A program made the position numbers and the translations under genes. Under the pieces are notes generated by a model. It was not told the origin of the DNA, searched no databases, and worked only from the letters and a program-made list of their open reading frames with translations. This document shows positions 1-10,700 of a stretch of 64,000 nucleotides of DNA, in pieces (within the stretch, counting starts at the first letter, position 1; the number at the start of each line of letters is the position of its first letter). The stretch is taken from assembly GCA_963855995.1 (NCBI GenBank), contig OY979725.1:6334118-6398117 (forward strand), written 5' to 3'. The DNA is from Muricea muricata (Eukaryota > Cnidaria > Anthozoa > Malacalcyonacea > Plexauridae).

Positions 1-42
1 AAAAGAAACGATCTTAGAACCATCAAAATCGCGTTTTAAGCG

Positions 43-50
43 TTCTAGAA
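43..50. other. TTCTAGAA palindrome, polymorphic across the array
   Basis: The 8-bp perfect palindrome at u43-50 contains an XbaI-type TCTAGA and has the TTCnnGAA geometry of two inverted heat-shock-element units. It is destroyed by u45 T (types D, G, H, I, L, O and others) or u48 A (type E), so it is present in only part of the monomers. Binding of any factor is unproven; only the symmetry is visible. Confidence 0.6.
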
Positions 51-66
51 GCGATTGGAGCGTAAA

Positions 67-74
67 AACATGTT
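67..74. other. AACATGTT palindrome in subunit A
   Basis: Perfect 8-bp palindrome at u67-74, repeated at u283-290 in monomers with A at u284. The two copies are 216 bp apart, which is two ancestral modules. The subunit A copy is lost in types with u69 A (G, N) and in type E (u73 C). The subunit C copy is lost in monomers reading ATAGCATG. This is a structural observation only. Confidence 0.6.
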
Positions 75-104
75 CAAATCACGAACTAAAAATTACCGTC
101 TTAA

Positions 105-110
105 ATCGAT
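105..110. other. ClaI-type ATCGAT marker site
   Basis: ATCGAT at u105-110 is present in most monomers. Types P and Q carry T at u107, which replaces it by a BclI-type TGATCA (for example 5921-5926). The two sites are alternative alleles and make a simple physical marker for block structure. Confidence 0.75.
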
Positions 111-140
111 CACGGCGACGTTTTAGAGCTTAAAATGGTG

Positions 141-248
141 TTTTCAGTGCTAAAGTGAACGAGTTGAGCGCAATAATGTACTCCAATCACGGACCTAAAA
201 CAGACCTTCTAAAGGGAAATTGCAGAACTTAGGAAGTCGGGAATCATG
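141..248. repeat. Subunit B of the trimeric monomer (108 bp)
   Basis: This is the second ancestral module. It begins at TTTTCAGTGC and carries GAGTTGAGCG aligned with the GAGCG of subunits A and C, then CACGGACCTAAAA aligned with CACGAACTAAAA of subunit A. It holds many of the type-defining sites: u140 at its edge, u157-159, u171, u175, u181-184, u201, u205, u216 and u233. The AACATGTT palindrome of subunits A and C is not kept here; the equivalent place reads AATAATGTA. Confidence 0.85.
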
Positions 249-356
249 TTTTCGGTGCTCAAACCATCGAGATGAGCGAAATAACATGTTGAAATGAGAA
301 ACCTATAACTTGCTTGTGAACTAAAAAGAAACGATCTTAGAACCATCAAAATCGCG
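249..356. repeat. Subunit C of the trimeric monomer (108 bp, spans the unit boundary)
   Basis: This is the third ancestral module, from TTTTCGGTGCTC at u249 across the arbitrary unit boundary to u33 of the next monomer. GATGAGCGAA supplies the aligned GAGCG anchor. ATAACATGTT restores the AACATGTT palindrome, 216 bp (two modules) after the copy in subunit A. The end of the module, around ATCTTAGAACCATC, aligns with the AGCTTAAAATGG end of A and the AACTTAGCAAGTC end of B. Diagnostic sites are u256, u260, u265, u284, u296, u313, u318 and u323. Confidence 0.85.
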
Positions 357-375
357 TTTTAAGCGTTCTAGAAGC

Positions 376-403
376 GATTTGAGCGTAAAAACATGTTCAA
401 ATC
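376..403. other. Seven-base inverted repeat with 14-nt loop (in M2)
   Basis: GATTTGA at u53-59 is perfectly complementary to TCAAATC at u74-80, with a 14-nt spacer that contains most of the AACATGTT palindrome. It can form a short hairpin or cruciform arm. It is intact only in monomers with T at u57 and C at u80 (B, H, O, P, Q and others). Types A, C, J, K, X and Y (u57 G) and F and V (u80 G) break it. Confidence 0.55.
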
Positions 404-1493
404 ACGAACTAAAAATTACCGTCTTAAATCGATCACGGCGACGTTTTAGAGCTTAAAATGGTGTTTTCAGTGCTAAAGTGAACGAGTTGAGCGCAATAAT
501 GTAGTGCAATCACGGACCTAAAAGAGACCTTCTAAATGGAAATTGCAGAACTTAGCAAGTCGGGAATTATGTTTTCGGCGCTAAAACCATCGAGATGAGC
601 GAAATAGCATGTTGAAATGAGAAACCTATAACTTGATTGTAAACTGAAAAGAAACGATCTTAGAACCATCAAAATCGCGTTTTAAGCGTTCTAGAAGCGA
701 TTGGAGCGTAAAAACATGTTCAAATTACGAACTAAAAATTACCGTCTTAAATCGATCACGGCGACGTTTTAGAGCTTAAAATGGTGTTTTCAGTGCTAAA
801 GTAGACGAGTTGAGCGCAATAATGTACTCCAATCACGGACCTAAAAAAGACCTTCTAAATGGAAATTGCAGAACTTAGCAAGTCGGGAATCATGTTTTCG
901 GTGCTCAAACCATCGAGATGAGCGAAATAACATGTTGAAATGAGAAACCTATAACTTGCTTGTGAACTAAAAAGAAACGATCTTAGAACCATAAAAATCG
1001 CGTTTTAAGCGTTTTAGAAGCGATTTGAGCGTAAAAACATGTTCAAATCACGAACTAAAAATTACCGTCTTAAATCGATCACGGCGACGTTTTAGAGCTT
1101 AAAATGGTTTTTTCAGTGCTAAAGTGAACGAGTTGAGCGCAATAATGTAGTGCAATCACGGACCTAAAAGAGACCTTCTAAATGGAAATTGCAGAACTTA
1201 GCAAGTCAGGAATCATGTTTTCGGCGCTAAAACCATCGAGATGAGCGAAATAGCATGTTGAAATGAGAAACCTATAACTTGATTGTAAACTGAAAAGAAA
1301 CGATCTTAGAACCATCAAAATCGCGTTTTAAGCGTTCTAAAAGCGATTGGAGCGTAAAAACATGCTCAAATCACGAACTAAAAATTGCCGTCCTAAATCG
1401 ATCACGGCGACGTTTAACAGCTTAAAATGGTGTTTTCAGTGCTAAAGTGAACGAGTTGAGCGCAATGATGTACTGCAATCACGGACCTAAAAG

Positions 1494-1499
1494 AGATCT
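1494..1499. other. BglII-type AGATCT marker (first occurrence, M5)
   Basis: T at u205 turns GAGACCTT into GAGATCTT and creates AGATCT at u202-207. It is seen in types E1, F, L and S and absent from the others. It marks runs such as 1293-1938 and 29711-31325. Confidence 0.75.
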
Positions 1500-4400
1500 T
1501 CTAAATGGAAATTGCAGAACTTAGCAAGTCGGGAATCATGTTTTCGGCGCTCAAACTATCGAGATGAGCGAAATAACATGTTGAAATGAGAAACCTATAA
1601 CTTGCTTGTAAACTGAAAAGAAACGATCGTAGAACCATCAAAATCGCGTTTTAAGCGTTCTAGAAGCGATTTGAGCGTAAAAACATGTTCAAATGACGAA
1701 CTAAAAATTACCGTGTTAAATCGATCACGGCGACGTTTTAGAGCTTAAAATGGTGTTTTCAGTGCTAAAGTGAACGAGTTGAGCGCAATGATGTACTGCA
1801 ATCACGGACCTAAAAGAGATCTTCTAAATGGAAATTGCAGAACTTAGCAAGTCGGGAATCATGTTTTCGGCGCTCAAACTATCGAGATGAGCGAAATAAC
1901 ATGTTGAAATAAGAAACCTATAACTTGCTTGTAAACTGAAAAGAAACGATCGTAGAACCATCAAAATCGCGTTTTAAGCGTTTTAGAAGCGATTTGAGCG
2001 TAAAAAAATGTTCAAATCACGAACTAAAAATTACCGTCTTAAATCGATCACGGCGACGTTTTAGAGCTTAAAATGGTGTTTTCAGTGCTAAAGTAGACGA
2101 GTTGAGCGCAATAATGTACTCCAATCACGGACCTAAAAAAGACCTTCTAAATGGAAATTGCAGAACTTAGGAAGTCGGGAATCATGTTTTCGGTGCTCAA
2201 ACCCTCGAGATGAGCGAAATAACATGTTGAAATGAGAAACCTATAACTTGCTTGTGAACTAAAAAGAAACGATCTTAGAACCATAAAAATCGCGTTTTAA
2301 GCGTTTTAGAAGCGATTTGAGCGTAAAAACATGTTCAAATCACGAACTAAAAATTACCGTCTTAAATCGATCACGGCGACGTTTTAGAGCTTAAAATGGT
2401 GTTTTCAGTGCTAAAGTGAACGAGTTGAGCGCAATAATGTAGTGCAATCACGGACCTAAAAGAGACCTTCTAAATGGAAATTGCAGAACTTAGCAAGTCG
2501 GGAATCATGTTTTCGGCGCTAAAACCATCGAGATGAGCGAAATAGCATGTTGAAATGAGAAACCTATAACTTGATTGTAAACTGAAAAGAAACGATCTTA
2601 GAACCATCAAAATCGCGTTTTAAGCGTTCTAAAAGCGATTGGAGCGTAAAAACATGCTCAAATCACGAACTAAAAATTGCCGTCCTAAATCGATCACGGC
2701 GACGTTTAACAGCTTAAAATGGTGTTTTCAGTGCTAAAGTGAACGAGTTGAGCGCAATAATGTAGTGCAATCACGGACCTAAAACAGACCTTCTAAATGG
2801 AAATTGCAGAACTTAGCAAGTCGGGAATCATGTTTTCGGTGCTCAAACCATCGAGATGAGCGAAATAACATGTTGAAATGAGAAACCTATAACTTGCTTG
2901 TGAACTAAAAAGAAACGATCTTAGAACCATAAAAATCGCGTTTTAAGCGTTTTAGAAGCGATTTGAGCGTAAAAACATGTTCAAATCACGAACTAAAAAT
3001 TACGGTCTTAAATCGATCACGGCGACGTTTTAGAGCTTAAAATGGTGTTTTCAGTGCTAAAGTGGACGAGTTGAGCGCAATAATGTACTCCAATCACGGA
3101 CCTAAAAAAGACCTTCTAAATGGAAATTGCAGAACTTAGCAAGTCGGGAATCATGTTTTCGGTGCTCAAACCATCGAGATGAGCGAAATAACATGTTGAA
3201 ATGAGAAACCTATAACTTGCTTGTGAACTAAAAAGAAACGATCTTAGAACCATAAAAATCGCGTTTTAAGCGTTTTAGAAGCGATTTGAGCGTAAAAACA
3301 TGTTCAAATCACGAACTAAAAATTACCGTCTTAAATCGATCACGGCGACGTTTTAGAGCTTAAAATGGTGTTTTCAGTGCTAAAGTGAACGAGTTGAGCG
3401 CAATAATGTAGTGCAATCACGGACCTAAAAGAGACCTTCTAAATGGAAATTGCAGAACTTAGCAAGTCGGGAATCATGTTTTCGGCGCTAAAACCATCGA
3501 GATGAGCGAAATAGCATGTTGAAATGAGAAACCTATAACTTGATTGTAAACTGAAAAGAAACGATCTTAGAACCATCAAAATCGCGTTTTAAGCGTTCTA
3601 GAAGCGATTGGAGCGTAAAAACATGTTCAAATCACGAACTAAAAATTACCGTCTTAAATCGATCACGGCGACGATTTAGAGCTTAAAATGGTGTTTTCAG
3701 TGCTAAAGTGAACGAGTTGAGCGCAATAATGTAGTGCAATCACGGACCTAAAAGAGACCTTCTAAATGGAAATTGCAGAACTTAGCAAGTCGGGAATCAT
3801 GTTTTCGGCGCTAAAACCATCGAGATGAGCGAAATAGCATGTTGAAATGAGAAACCTATAACTTGATTGTAAACTGAAAAGAAACGATCTTAGAACCATC
3901 AAAATCGCGTTTTAAGCGTTCTAGAAGCGATTGGAGCGTAAAAACATGTTCAAATCACGAACTAAAAATTACCGTCCTAAATCGATCACGGCAACGTTTT
4001 AGAGCTTAAAATGGTGTTTTCAGTGCTAAAGTGAACGAGTTGAGCGCAATAATGTACTCCAATCACGGACCTAAAACAGACCTTCTAAATGGAAATTGCA
4101 GAACTTAGCAAGTCGGGAATCATGTTTTCGGTGCTCAAACCATCGAGATGAGCGAAATAACATGTTGAAATGAGAAACCTATAACTTGCTTGTGAACTAA
4201 AAAGAAACGATCTTAGAATCATAAAAATCGCGTTTTAAGCGTTTTAGAAGCGATTTGAGCGTAAAAACATGTTCAAATCACGAACTAAAAATTACCGTCT
4301 TAAATCGATCACGGCGACGTTTTAGAGCTTAAAATGGTGTTTTCAGTGCTAAAGTGAACGAGTTGAGCGAAATAATGTAGTGCAATCACGGACCTAAAAG

Positions 4401-4845
4401 AGATCTTCTAAATGAAAATTGCAGAACTTAGCAAGTCGGGAATCATGTTTTCGGCGCTCAAACTATCGAGATGAGCGAAATAACATGTTGAAATGAGAAA
4501 CCTATAACTTGCTTGTAAACTGAAAAGAAACGATCGTAGAACCATCAAAATCGCGTTTTAAGCGTTCTAGAAGCGATTTGAGCGTAAAAACATGTTCAAA
4601 TGACGAACTAAAAATTACCGTGTTAAATCGATCACGGCGACGTTTTAGAGCTTAAAATGGTGTTTTCAGTGCTAAAGTGAACGAGTTGAGCGCAATGATG
4701 TACTGCAATCACGGACCTAAAAGAGATCTTCTAAATGGAAATTGCAGAACTTAGCAAGTCGGGAATCATGTTTTCGGCGCTCAAACTATCGAGATGAGCG
4801 AAATAACATGTTGAAATAAGAAACCTATAACTTGCTTGTAAACTG

Positions 4846-5168
4846 AAAAGAAACGATCGTAGAACCATCAAAATCGCGTTTTAAGCGTTCTAGAAGCGAT
4901 TTGAGCGTAAAAAAATGTTCAAATCACGAACTAAAAATTACCGTCTTAAATCGATCACGGCGACGTTTTAGAGCTTAAAATGGTGTTTTCAGTGCTAAAG
5001 TGAACGAGTTGAGCGCAATAATGTACTGCAATCACGGACCTAAAAGAGACCTTCTAAATGGAAATTGCAGAACTTAGCAAGTCGGGAATCATGTTTTCGA
5101 TGCTCAAACCATCGAGATGAGCGAAATAACATGTTGAAATGAGAAACCTATAACTTGCTTGTGAACTA
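4846..5168. repeat. Hybrid monomer M16 (N left, Q right)
   Basis: The left part has G at u14, A at u69 and C at u107, as in type N at 11627. The right part has CGATGCTC, as in type Q at 11950. In the corresponding block at 11627-12272 these are two separate monomers, so M16 looks like their fusion with loss of one repeat length. It is followed by the same O-A-P-B-C-Q-R-P order in both places. Confidence 0.75.
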
Positions 5169-7750
5169 AAAAGAAACGATCTTAGAATCATAAAAATCGC
5201 GTTTTAAGCGTTTTAGAAGCGATTTGAGCGTAAAAACATGTTCAAATCACGAACTAAAAATTACCGTCTTAAATCGATCACGGCGACGTTTTAGAGCTTA
5301 AAATGGTGTTTTCAGTGCTAAAGTGAACGAGTTGAGCGAAATAATGTAGTGCAATCACGGACCTAAAAGAGACCTTCTAAATGGAAATTGCAGAACTTAG
5401 CAAGTCGGGAATCATGTTTTCGGCGCTAAAACCATCGAGATGAGCGAAATAGCATGTTGAAATGAGAAACCTATAACTTGATTGTAAACTGAAAAGAAAC
5501 GATCTTAGAACCATTAAAATCGCGTTTTAAGCGTTCTAGAAGCGATTGGAGCGTAAAAACATGTTCAAATCACGAACTAAAAATTACCGTCTTAAATCGA
5601 TCACGGCGACGTTTTAGAGCTTAAAATGGTGTTTTCAGTGCTAAAGTGAACGAGTTGAGCGCAATAATGTACTCCAATCACGGACCTAAAACAGACCTTC
5701 TAAATGGAAATTGCAGAACTTAGGAAGTCGGGAATCATGTTTTCGGTGCTCAAACCATCGAGATGAGCGAAATAGCATGTTGAAATGAGAAACCTATAAC
5801 TTGCTTGTGAACTAAAAAGAAACGATCTTAGAACCATCAAAATCGCGTTTTAAGCGTTCTAGAAGCGATTTGAGCGTAAAAACATGTTCAAATCACGAAC
5901 TAAAAATTACCGTCTTAAATTGATCACGGCGACGTTTTAGAGCTTAAAATGGTGTTTTCAGTGCTAAAGTGAACGAGTTGAGCGCAATAATGTACTGCAA
6001 TCACGGACCTAAAAGAGACCTTCTAAATGGAAATTGCAGAACTTAGCAAGTCGGGAATCATGTTTTCGCGCTAAAACCATCGAGGTGAGCGAAATAGCAT
6101 GTTGAAATGAGAAACCTATAACTTGATTGTAAACTGAAAAGAAACGATCTTAGAACCATCAAAATCGCGTTTTAAGCGTTCTAGAAGCGATTTGAGCGTA
6201 AAAACATGTTCAAATCACGAACTAAAAATTACCGTCTTAAATCGATCACGGCGACGTTTTAGAGCTTAAAATGGTGTTTTCAGTGCTAAAGTGAACGAGT
6301 TGAGCGCAATAATGTAGTGCAATCACGGACCTAAAAGAGACCTTCTAAATGGAAATTGCAGAACTTAGCAAGTCGGGAATCATGTTTTCGGCGCTAAAAC
6401 CATCGAGATGAGCGAAATAGCATGTTGAAATGAGAAACCTATAACTTGATTGTAAACTGAAAAGAAACGATCTTAGAACCATCAAAATCTCGTTTTAAGC
6501 GTTCTAGAAGCGATTGGAGCGTAAAAACATGTTCAAATTACGAACTAAAAATTACCGTCTTAAATCGATCACGGCGACGTTTTAGAGCTTAAAATGGTGT
6601 TTTCAGTGCTAAAGTAGACGAGTTGAGCGCAATAATGTACTCCAATCACGGACCTAAAAAAGACCTTCTAAATGGAAATTGCAGAACTTAGCAAGTCGGG
6701 AATCATGTTTTCGGTGCTCAAACCATCGAGATGAGCGAAATAACATGTTGAAATGAGAAACCTATAACTTGCTTGTGAACTAAAAAGAAACGATCTTAGA
6801 ACCATCAAAATCGCGTTTTAAGCGTTCTAGAAGCGATTTGAGCGTAAAAACATGTTCAAATCACGAACTAAAAATTACCGTCTTAAATTGATCACGGCGA
6901 CGTTTTAGAGCTTAAAATGGTGTTTTCAGTGCTAAAGTGAACGAGTTGAGCGCAATAATGTACTGCAATCACGGACCTAAAAGAGACCTTCTAAATGGAA
7001 ATTGCAGAACTTAGCAAGTCGGGAATCATGTTTTCGATGCTCAAACCATCGAGATGAGCGAAATAACATGTTGAAATGAGAAACCTATAACTTGCTTGTG
7101 AACTAAAAAGAAACGATCTTAGAATCATAAAAATCGCGTTTTAAGCGTTTTAGAAGCGATTTGAGCGTAAAAACATGTTCAAATCACGAACTAAAAATTA
7201 CCGTCTTAAATCGATCACGGCGACGTTTTAGAGCTTAAAATGGTGTTTTCAGTGCTAAAGTGAACGAGTTGAGCGCAATAATGTACTCCAATCACGGACC
7301 TAAAACAGACCTTCTAAATGGAAATTGCAGAACTTAGGAAGTCGGGAATCATGTTTTCGGTGCTCAAACCATCGAGATGAGCGAAATAACATGTTGAAAT
7401 GAGAAACCTATAACTTGCTTGTGAACTAAAAAGAAACGATCTTAGAACCATCAAAATCGCGTTTTAAGCGTTCTAGAAGCGATTTGAGCGTAAAAACATG
7501 TTCAAATCACGAACTAAAAATTACCGTCTTAAATTGATCACGGCGACGTTTTAGAGCTTAAAATGGTGTTTTCAGTGCTAAAGTGAACGAGTTGAGCGCA
7601 ATAATGTACTGCAATCACGGACCTAAAAGAGACCTTCTAAATGGAAATTGCAGAACTTAGCAAGTCGGGAATCATGTTTTCGCGCTAAAACCATCGAGGT
7701 GAGCGAAATAGCATGTTGAAATGAGAAACCTATAACTTGATTGTAAACTG
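5169..7750. repeat. Monomers M17-M24: O A P B C Q R P
   Basis: O (5169), A (5492), P (5815, 322 bp), B (6137), C (6460, with a private TCTCG), Q (6783), R (7106), P (7429, 322 bp). The same order occurs at 12273-14854, 7104 bp downstream, and at 20023-22604. R reads like an L/O monomer on the left (u20 T, u24 A) and like A on the right (CTCC, u201 C, u233 G), so it is itself a fixed hybrid. Confidence 0.85.
5815..6136. repeat. 322-bp monomer, type P (M19)
   Basis: One G is missing in the TTTTCGGCGCT context, leaving TTTTCGCGCT at 6063-6072. It travels with T at u107, CTGC at u181 and GAGGTGAG near u269. The identical package occurs at 7429, 12919, 14533, 20669, 22283, 42308 and 45860. These eight copies therefore descend from one mutated monomer and were spread by block duplication. 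Confidence 0.9.
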
Positions 7751-10700
7751 AAAAGAAACGATCTTAGAACCATCAAAATCGCGTTTTAAGCGTTCTAGAA
7801 GCGATTTGAGCGTAAAAACATGTTCAAATCACGAACTAAAAATTACCGTCTTAAATCGATCACGGCGACGTTTTAGAGCTTAAAATGGTGTTTTCAGTGC
7901 TAAAGTGAACGAGTTGAGCGCAATAATGTAGTGCAATCACGGACCTAAAAGAGACCTTCTAAATGGAAATTGCAGAACTTAGCAAGTCGGGAATCATGTT
8001 TTCGGCGCTAAAACAATCGAGATGAGCGAAATAGCATGTTGAAATGAGAAACCTATAACTTGATTGTAAACTGAAAAGAAACGATCTTAGAACCATCAAA
8101 ATCGCGTTTTAAGCGTTCTAGAAGCGATTGGAGCGTAAAAACATGTTCAAATTACGAACTAAAAATTACCGTCTTAAATCGATCACGGCGACGTTTTAGA
8201 GCTTAAAATGGTGTTTTCAGTGCTAAAGTAGACGAGTTGAGCGCAATAATGTACTCCAATCACGGACCTAAAAAAGACCTTCTAAATGGAAATTGCAGAA
8301 CTTAGCAAGTCGGGAATCATGTTTTCGGTGCTCAAACCATCGAGATGAGCGAAATAACATGTTGAAATGAGAAACCTATAACTTGCTTGTGAACTAAAAA
8401 GAAACGATCTTAGAACCATAAAAATCGCGTTTTAAGCGTTTTAGAAGCGATTTGAGCGTAAAAACATGTTCAAATCACGAACTAAAAATTACCGTCTTAA
8501 ATCGATCACGGCGACGTTTTAGAGCTTAAAATGGTTTTTTCAGTGCTAAAGTGAACGAGTTGAGCGCAATAATGTAGTGCAATCACGGACCTAAAAGAGA
8601 CCTTCTAAATGGAAATTGAAAAACTTAGCAAGTCGGGAATCATGTTTTCGGCGCTCAAACTATCGAGATGAGCGAAATAACATGTTGAAATAAGAAACCT
8701 ATAACTTGCTTGTAAACTGAAAAGAAACGATCGTAGAACCATCAAAATCGCGTTTTAAGCGTTTTAGAAGCGATTTGAGCGTAAAAAAATGTTCAAATCA
8801 CGAACTAAAAATTACCGTCTTAAATCGATCACGGCGACGTTTTAGAGCTTAAAATGGTGTTTTCAGTGCTAAAGTAGACGAGTTGAGCGCAATAATGTAC
8901 TCCAATCACGGACCTAAAAAAGACCTTCTAAATGGAAATTGCAGAACTTAGCAAGTCGGGAATCATGTTTTCGGTGCTCAAACCCTCGAGATGAGCGAAA
9001 TAACATGTTGAAATGAGAAACCTATAACTTGCTTGTAAACTAAAAAGAAACGATCTTAGAACCATAAAAATCGCGTTTTAAGCGTTTTAGAAGCGATTTG
9101 AGCATAAAAACATGTTCAAATCACGAACTAAAAATTACCGTCTTAAATCGATCACGGCGACGTTTTAGAGCTTAAAATGGTGTTTTCAGTGCTAAAGTGA
9201 ACGAGTTGAGCGCAATAATGTAGTGCAATCACGGACCTAAAAGAGACCTTCTAAATGGAAATTGCAGAACTTAGCAAGTCGGGAATCATGTTTTCGGCGC
9301 TAAAACCATCGAGATGAGCGAAATAGCATGTTGAAATGAGAAACCTATAACTTGATTGTAAACTGAAAAGAAACGATCTTAGAACCATCAAAATCGCGTT
9401 TTAAGCGTTCTAAAAGCGATTGGAGCGTAAAAACATGCTCAAATCACGAACTAAAAATTGCCGTCCTAAATCGATCACGGCGACGTTTAACAGCTTAAAA
9501 TGGTGTTTTCAGTGCTAAAGTGAACGAGTTGAGCGCAATAATGTAGTGCAATCACGGACCTAAAACAGACCTTCTAAATGGAAATTGCAGAACTTAGCAA
9601 GTCGGGAATCATGTTTTCGGTGCTCAAACCATCGAGATGAGCGAAATAACATGTTGAAATGAGAAACCTATAACTTGCTTGTGAACTAAAAAGAAACGAT
9701 CTTAGAACCATAAAAATCGCGTTTTAAGCGTTTTAGAAGCGATTTGAGCGTAAAAACATGTTCAAATCACGAACTAAAAATTACGGTCTTAAATCGATCA
9801 CGGCGACGTTTTAGAGCTTAAAATGGTGTTTTCAGTGCTAAAGTGGACGAGTTGAGCGCAATAATGTACTCCAATCACGGACCTAAAAAAGACCTTCTAA
9901 ATGGAAATTGCAGAACTTAGCAAGTCGGGAATCATGTTTTCGGTGCTCAAACCATCGAGATGAGCGAAATAACATGTTGAAATGAGAAACCTATAACTTG
10001 CTTGTGAACTAAAAAGAAACGATCTTAGAACCATAAAAATCGCGTTTTAAGCGTTTTAGAAGCGATTTGAGCGTAAAAACATGTTCAAATCACGAACTAA
10101 AAATTACCGTCTTAAATCGATCACGGCGACGTTTTAGAGCTTAAAATGGTGTTTTCAGTGCTAAAGTGAACGAGTTGAGCGCAATAATGTAGTGCAATCA
10201 CGGACCTAAAAGAGACCTTCTAAATGGAAATTGCAGAACTTAGCAAGTCGGGAATCATGTTTTCGGCGCTAAAACCATCGAGATGAGCGAAATAGCATGT
10301 TGAAATGAGAAACCTATAACTTGATTGTAAACTGAAAAGAAACGATCTTAGAACCATCAAAATCGCGTTTTAAGCGTTCTAGAAGCGATTGGAGCGTAAA
10401 AACATGTTCAAATCACGAACTAAAAATTACCGTCTTAAATCGATCACGGCGACGATTTAGAGCTTAAAATGGTGTTTTCAGTGCTAAAGTGAACGAGTTG
10501 AGCGCAATAATGTAGTGCAATCACGGACCTAAAAGAGACCTTCTAAATGGAAATTGCAGAACTTAGCAAGTCGGGAATCATGTTTTCGGCGCTAAAACCA
10601 TCGAGATGAGCGAAATAGCATGTTGAAATGAGAAACCTATAACTTGATTGTAAACTGAAAAGAAACGATCTTAGAACCATCAAAATCGCGTTTTAAGCGT

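Larger units (their letters stand above)
34..140. repeat. Subunit A of the trimeric monomer (107 bp)
   Basis: Each 323-bp monomer contains three diverged copies of one ancestral module of about 108 bp. Anchors align across them: TTTT at u34, u141 and u249; GAGCG at u58, u166 and u274; CTAAAA-like or CTATAA segments near u86, u195 and u303. The spacings are 107-109 bp, including the wrap into the next monomer. Subunit A includes the palindromes TTCTAGAA (u43-50) and AACATGTT (u67-74) and the CpG-rich stretch around u113-120. Three modules were apparently fixed as a trimer before the 323-bp unit was amplified. Confidence 0.85.
1..323. repeat. Reference monomer M1 (type A)
   Basis: This monomer fixes the unit numbering used here. 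It has G at u57, CTCC at u181, C at u201, G at u233 and the ending CTTGCTTGTGAACTA. It carries one private change, AAAGGG instead of AAATGG near u211. The type recurs at 5492, 12596, 20346, 41985, 45537 and, without the u233 G, at 55367, 59243 and 60535. In most other places type A is followed by type P, but here it is followed directly by type B, so a monomer has probably been lost between M1 and M2. The choice of u1 is arbitrary because a tandem array has no natural start. Confidence 0.9.
324..5168. repeat. Monomers M2-M16: B C D E F G H E I H J K L F N/Q
   Basis: Fifteen 323-bp monomers form the first long higher-order block. B (324), C (647), D (970), E with CTGC (1293), F (1616), G (1939), H (2262), E with GTGC (2585), I (2908), H (3231), J (3554), K (3877), L (4200), F (4523) and a hybrid N/Q (4846). 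The run G to F (1939-4845) reappears monomer for monomer at 8720-11626, an offset of 6781 bp (21 monomers less two 1-bp deletions). The run B to H (324-2584) reappears at 22605-24865. Confidence 0.85.

Noticed and set aside
31..140. A further halving of the 108-bp module into about 54 bp
   Set aside because: CGTTTTA-like motifs at u32 and u119 are 87 bp apart, not 54, and no consistent second set of anchors supports a half-module.
231..254. CENP-B box
   Set aside because: AGTCGGG fits the AnnCGGG half of the box, but the required TTCG half is absent (ACTT stands in its place), so the motif is not met.
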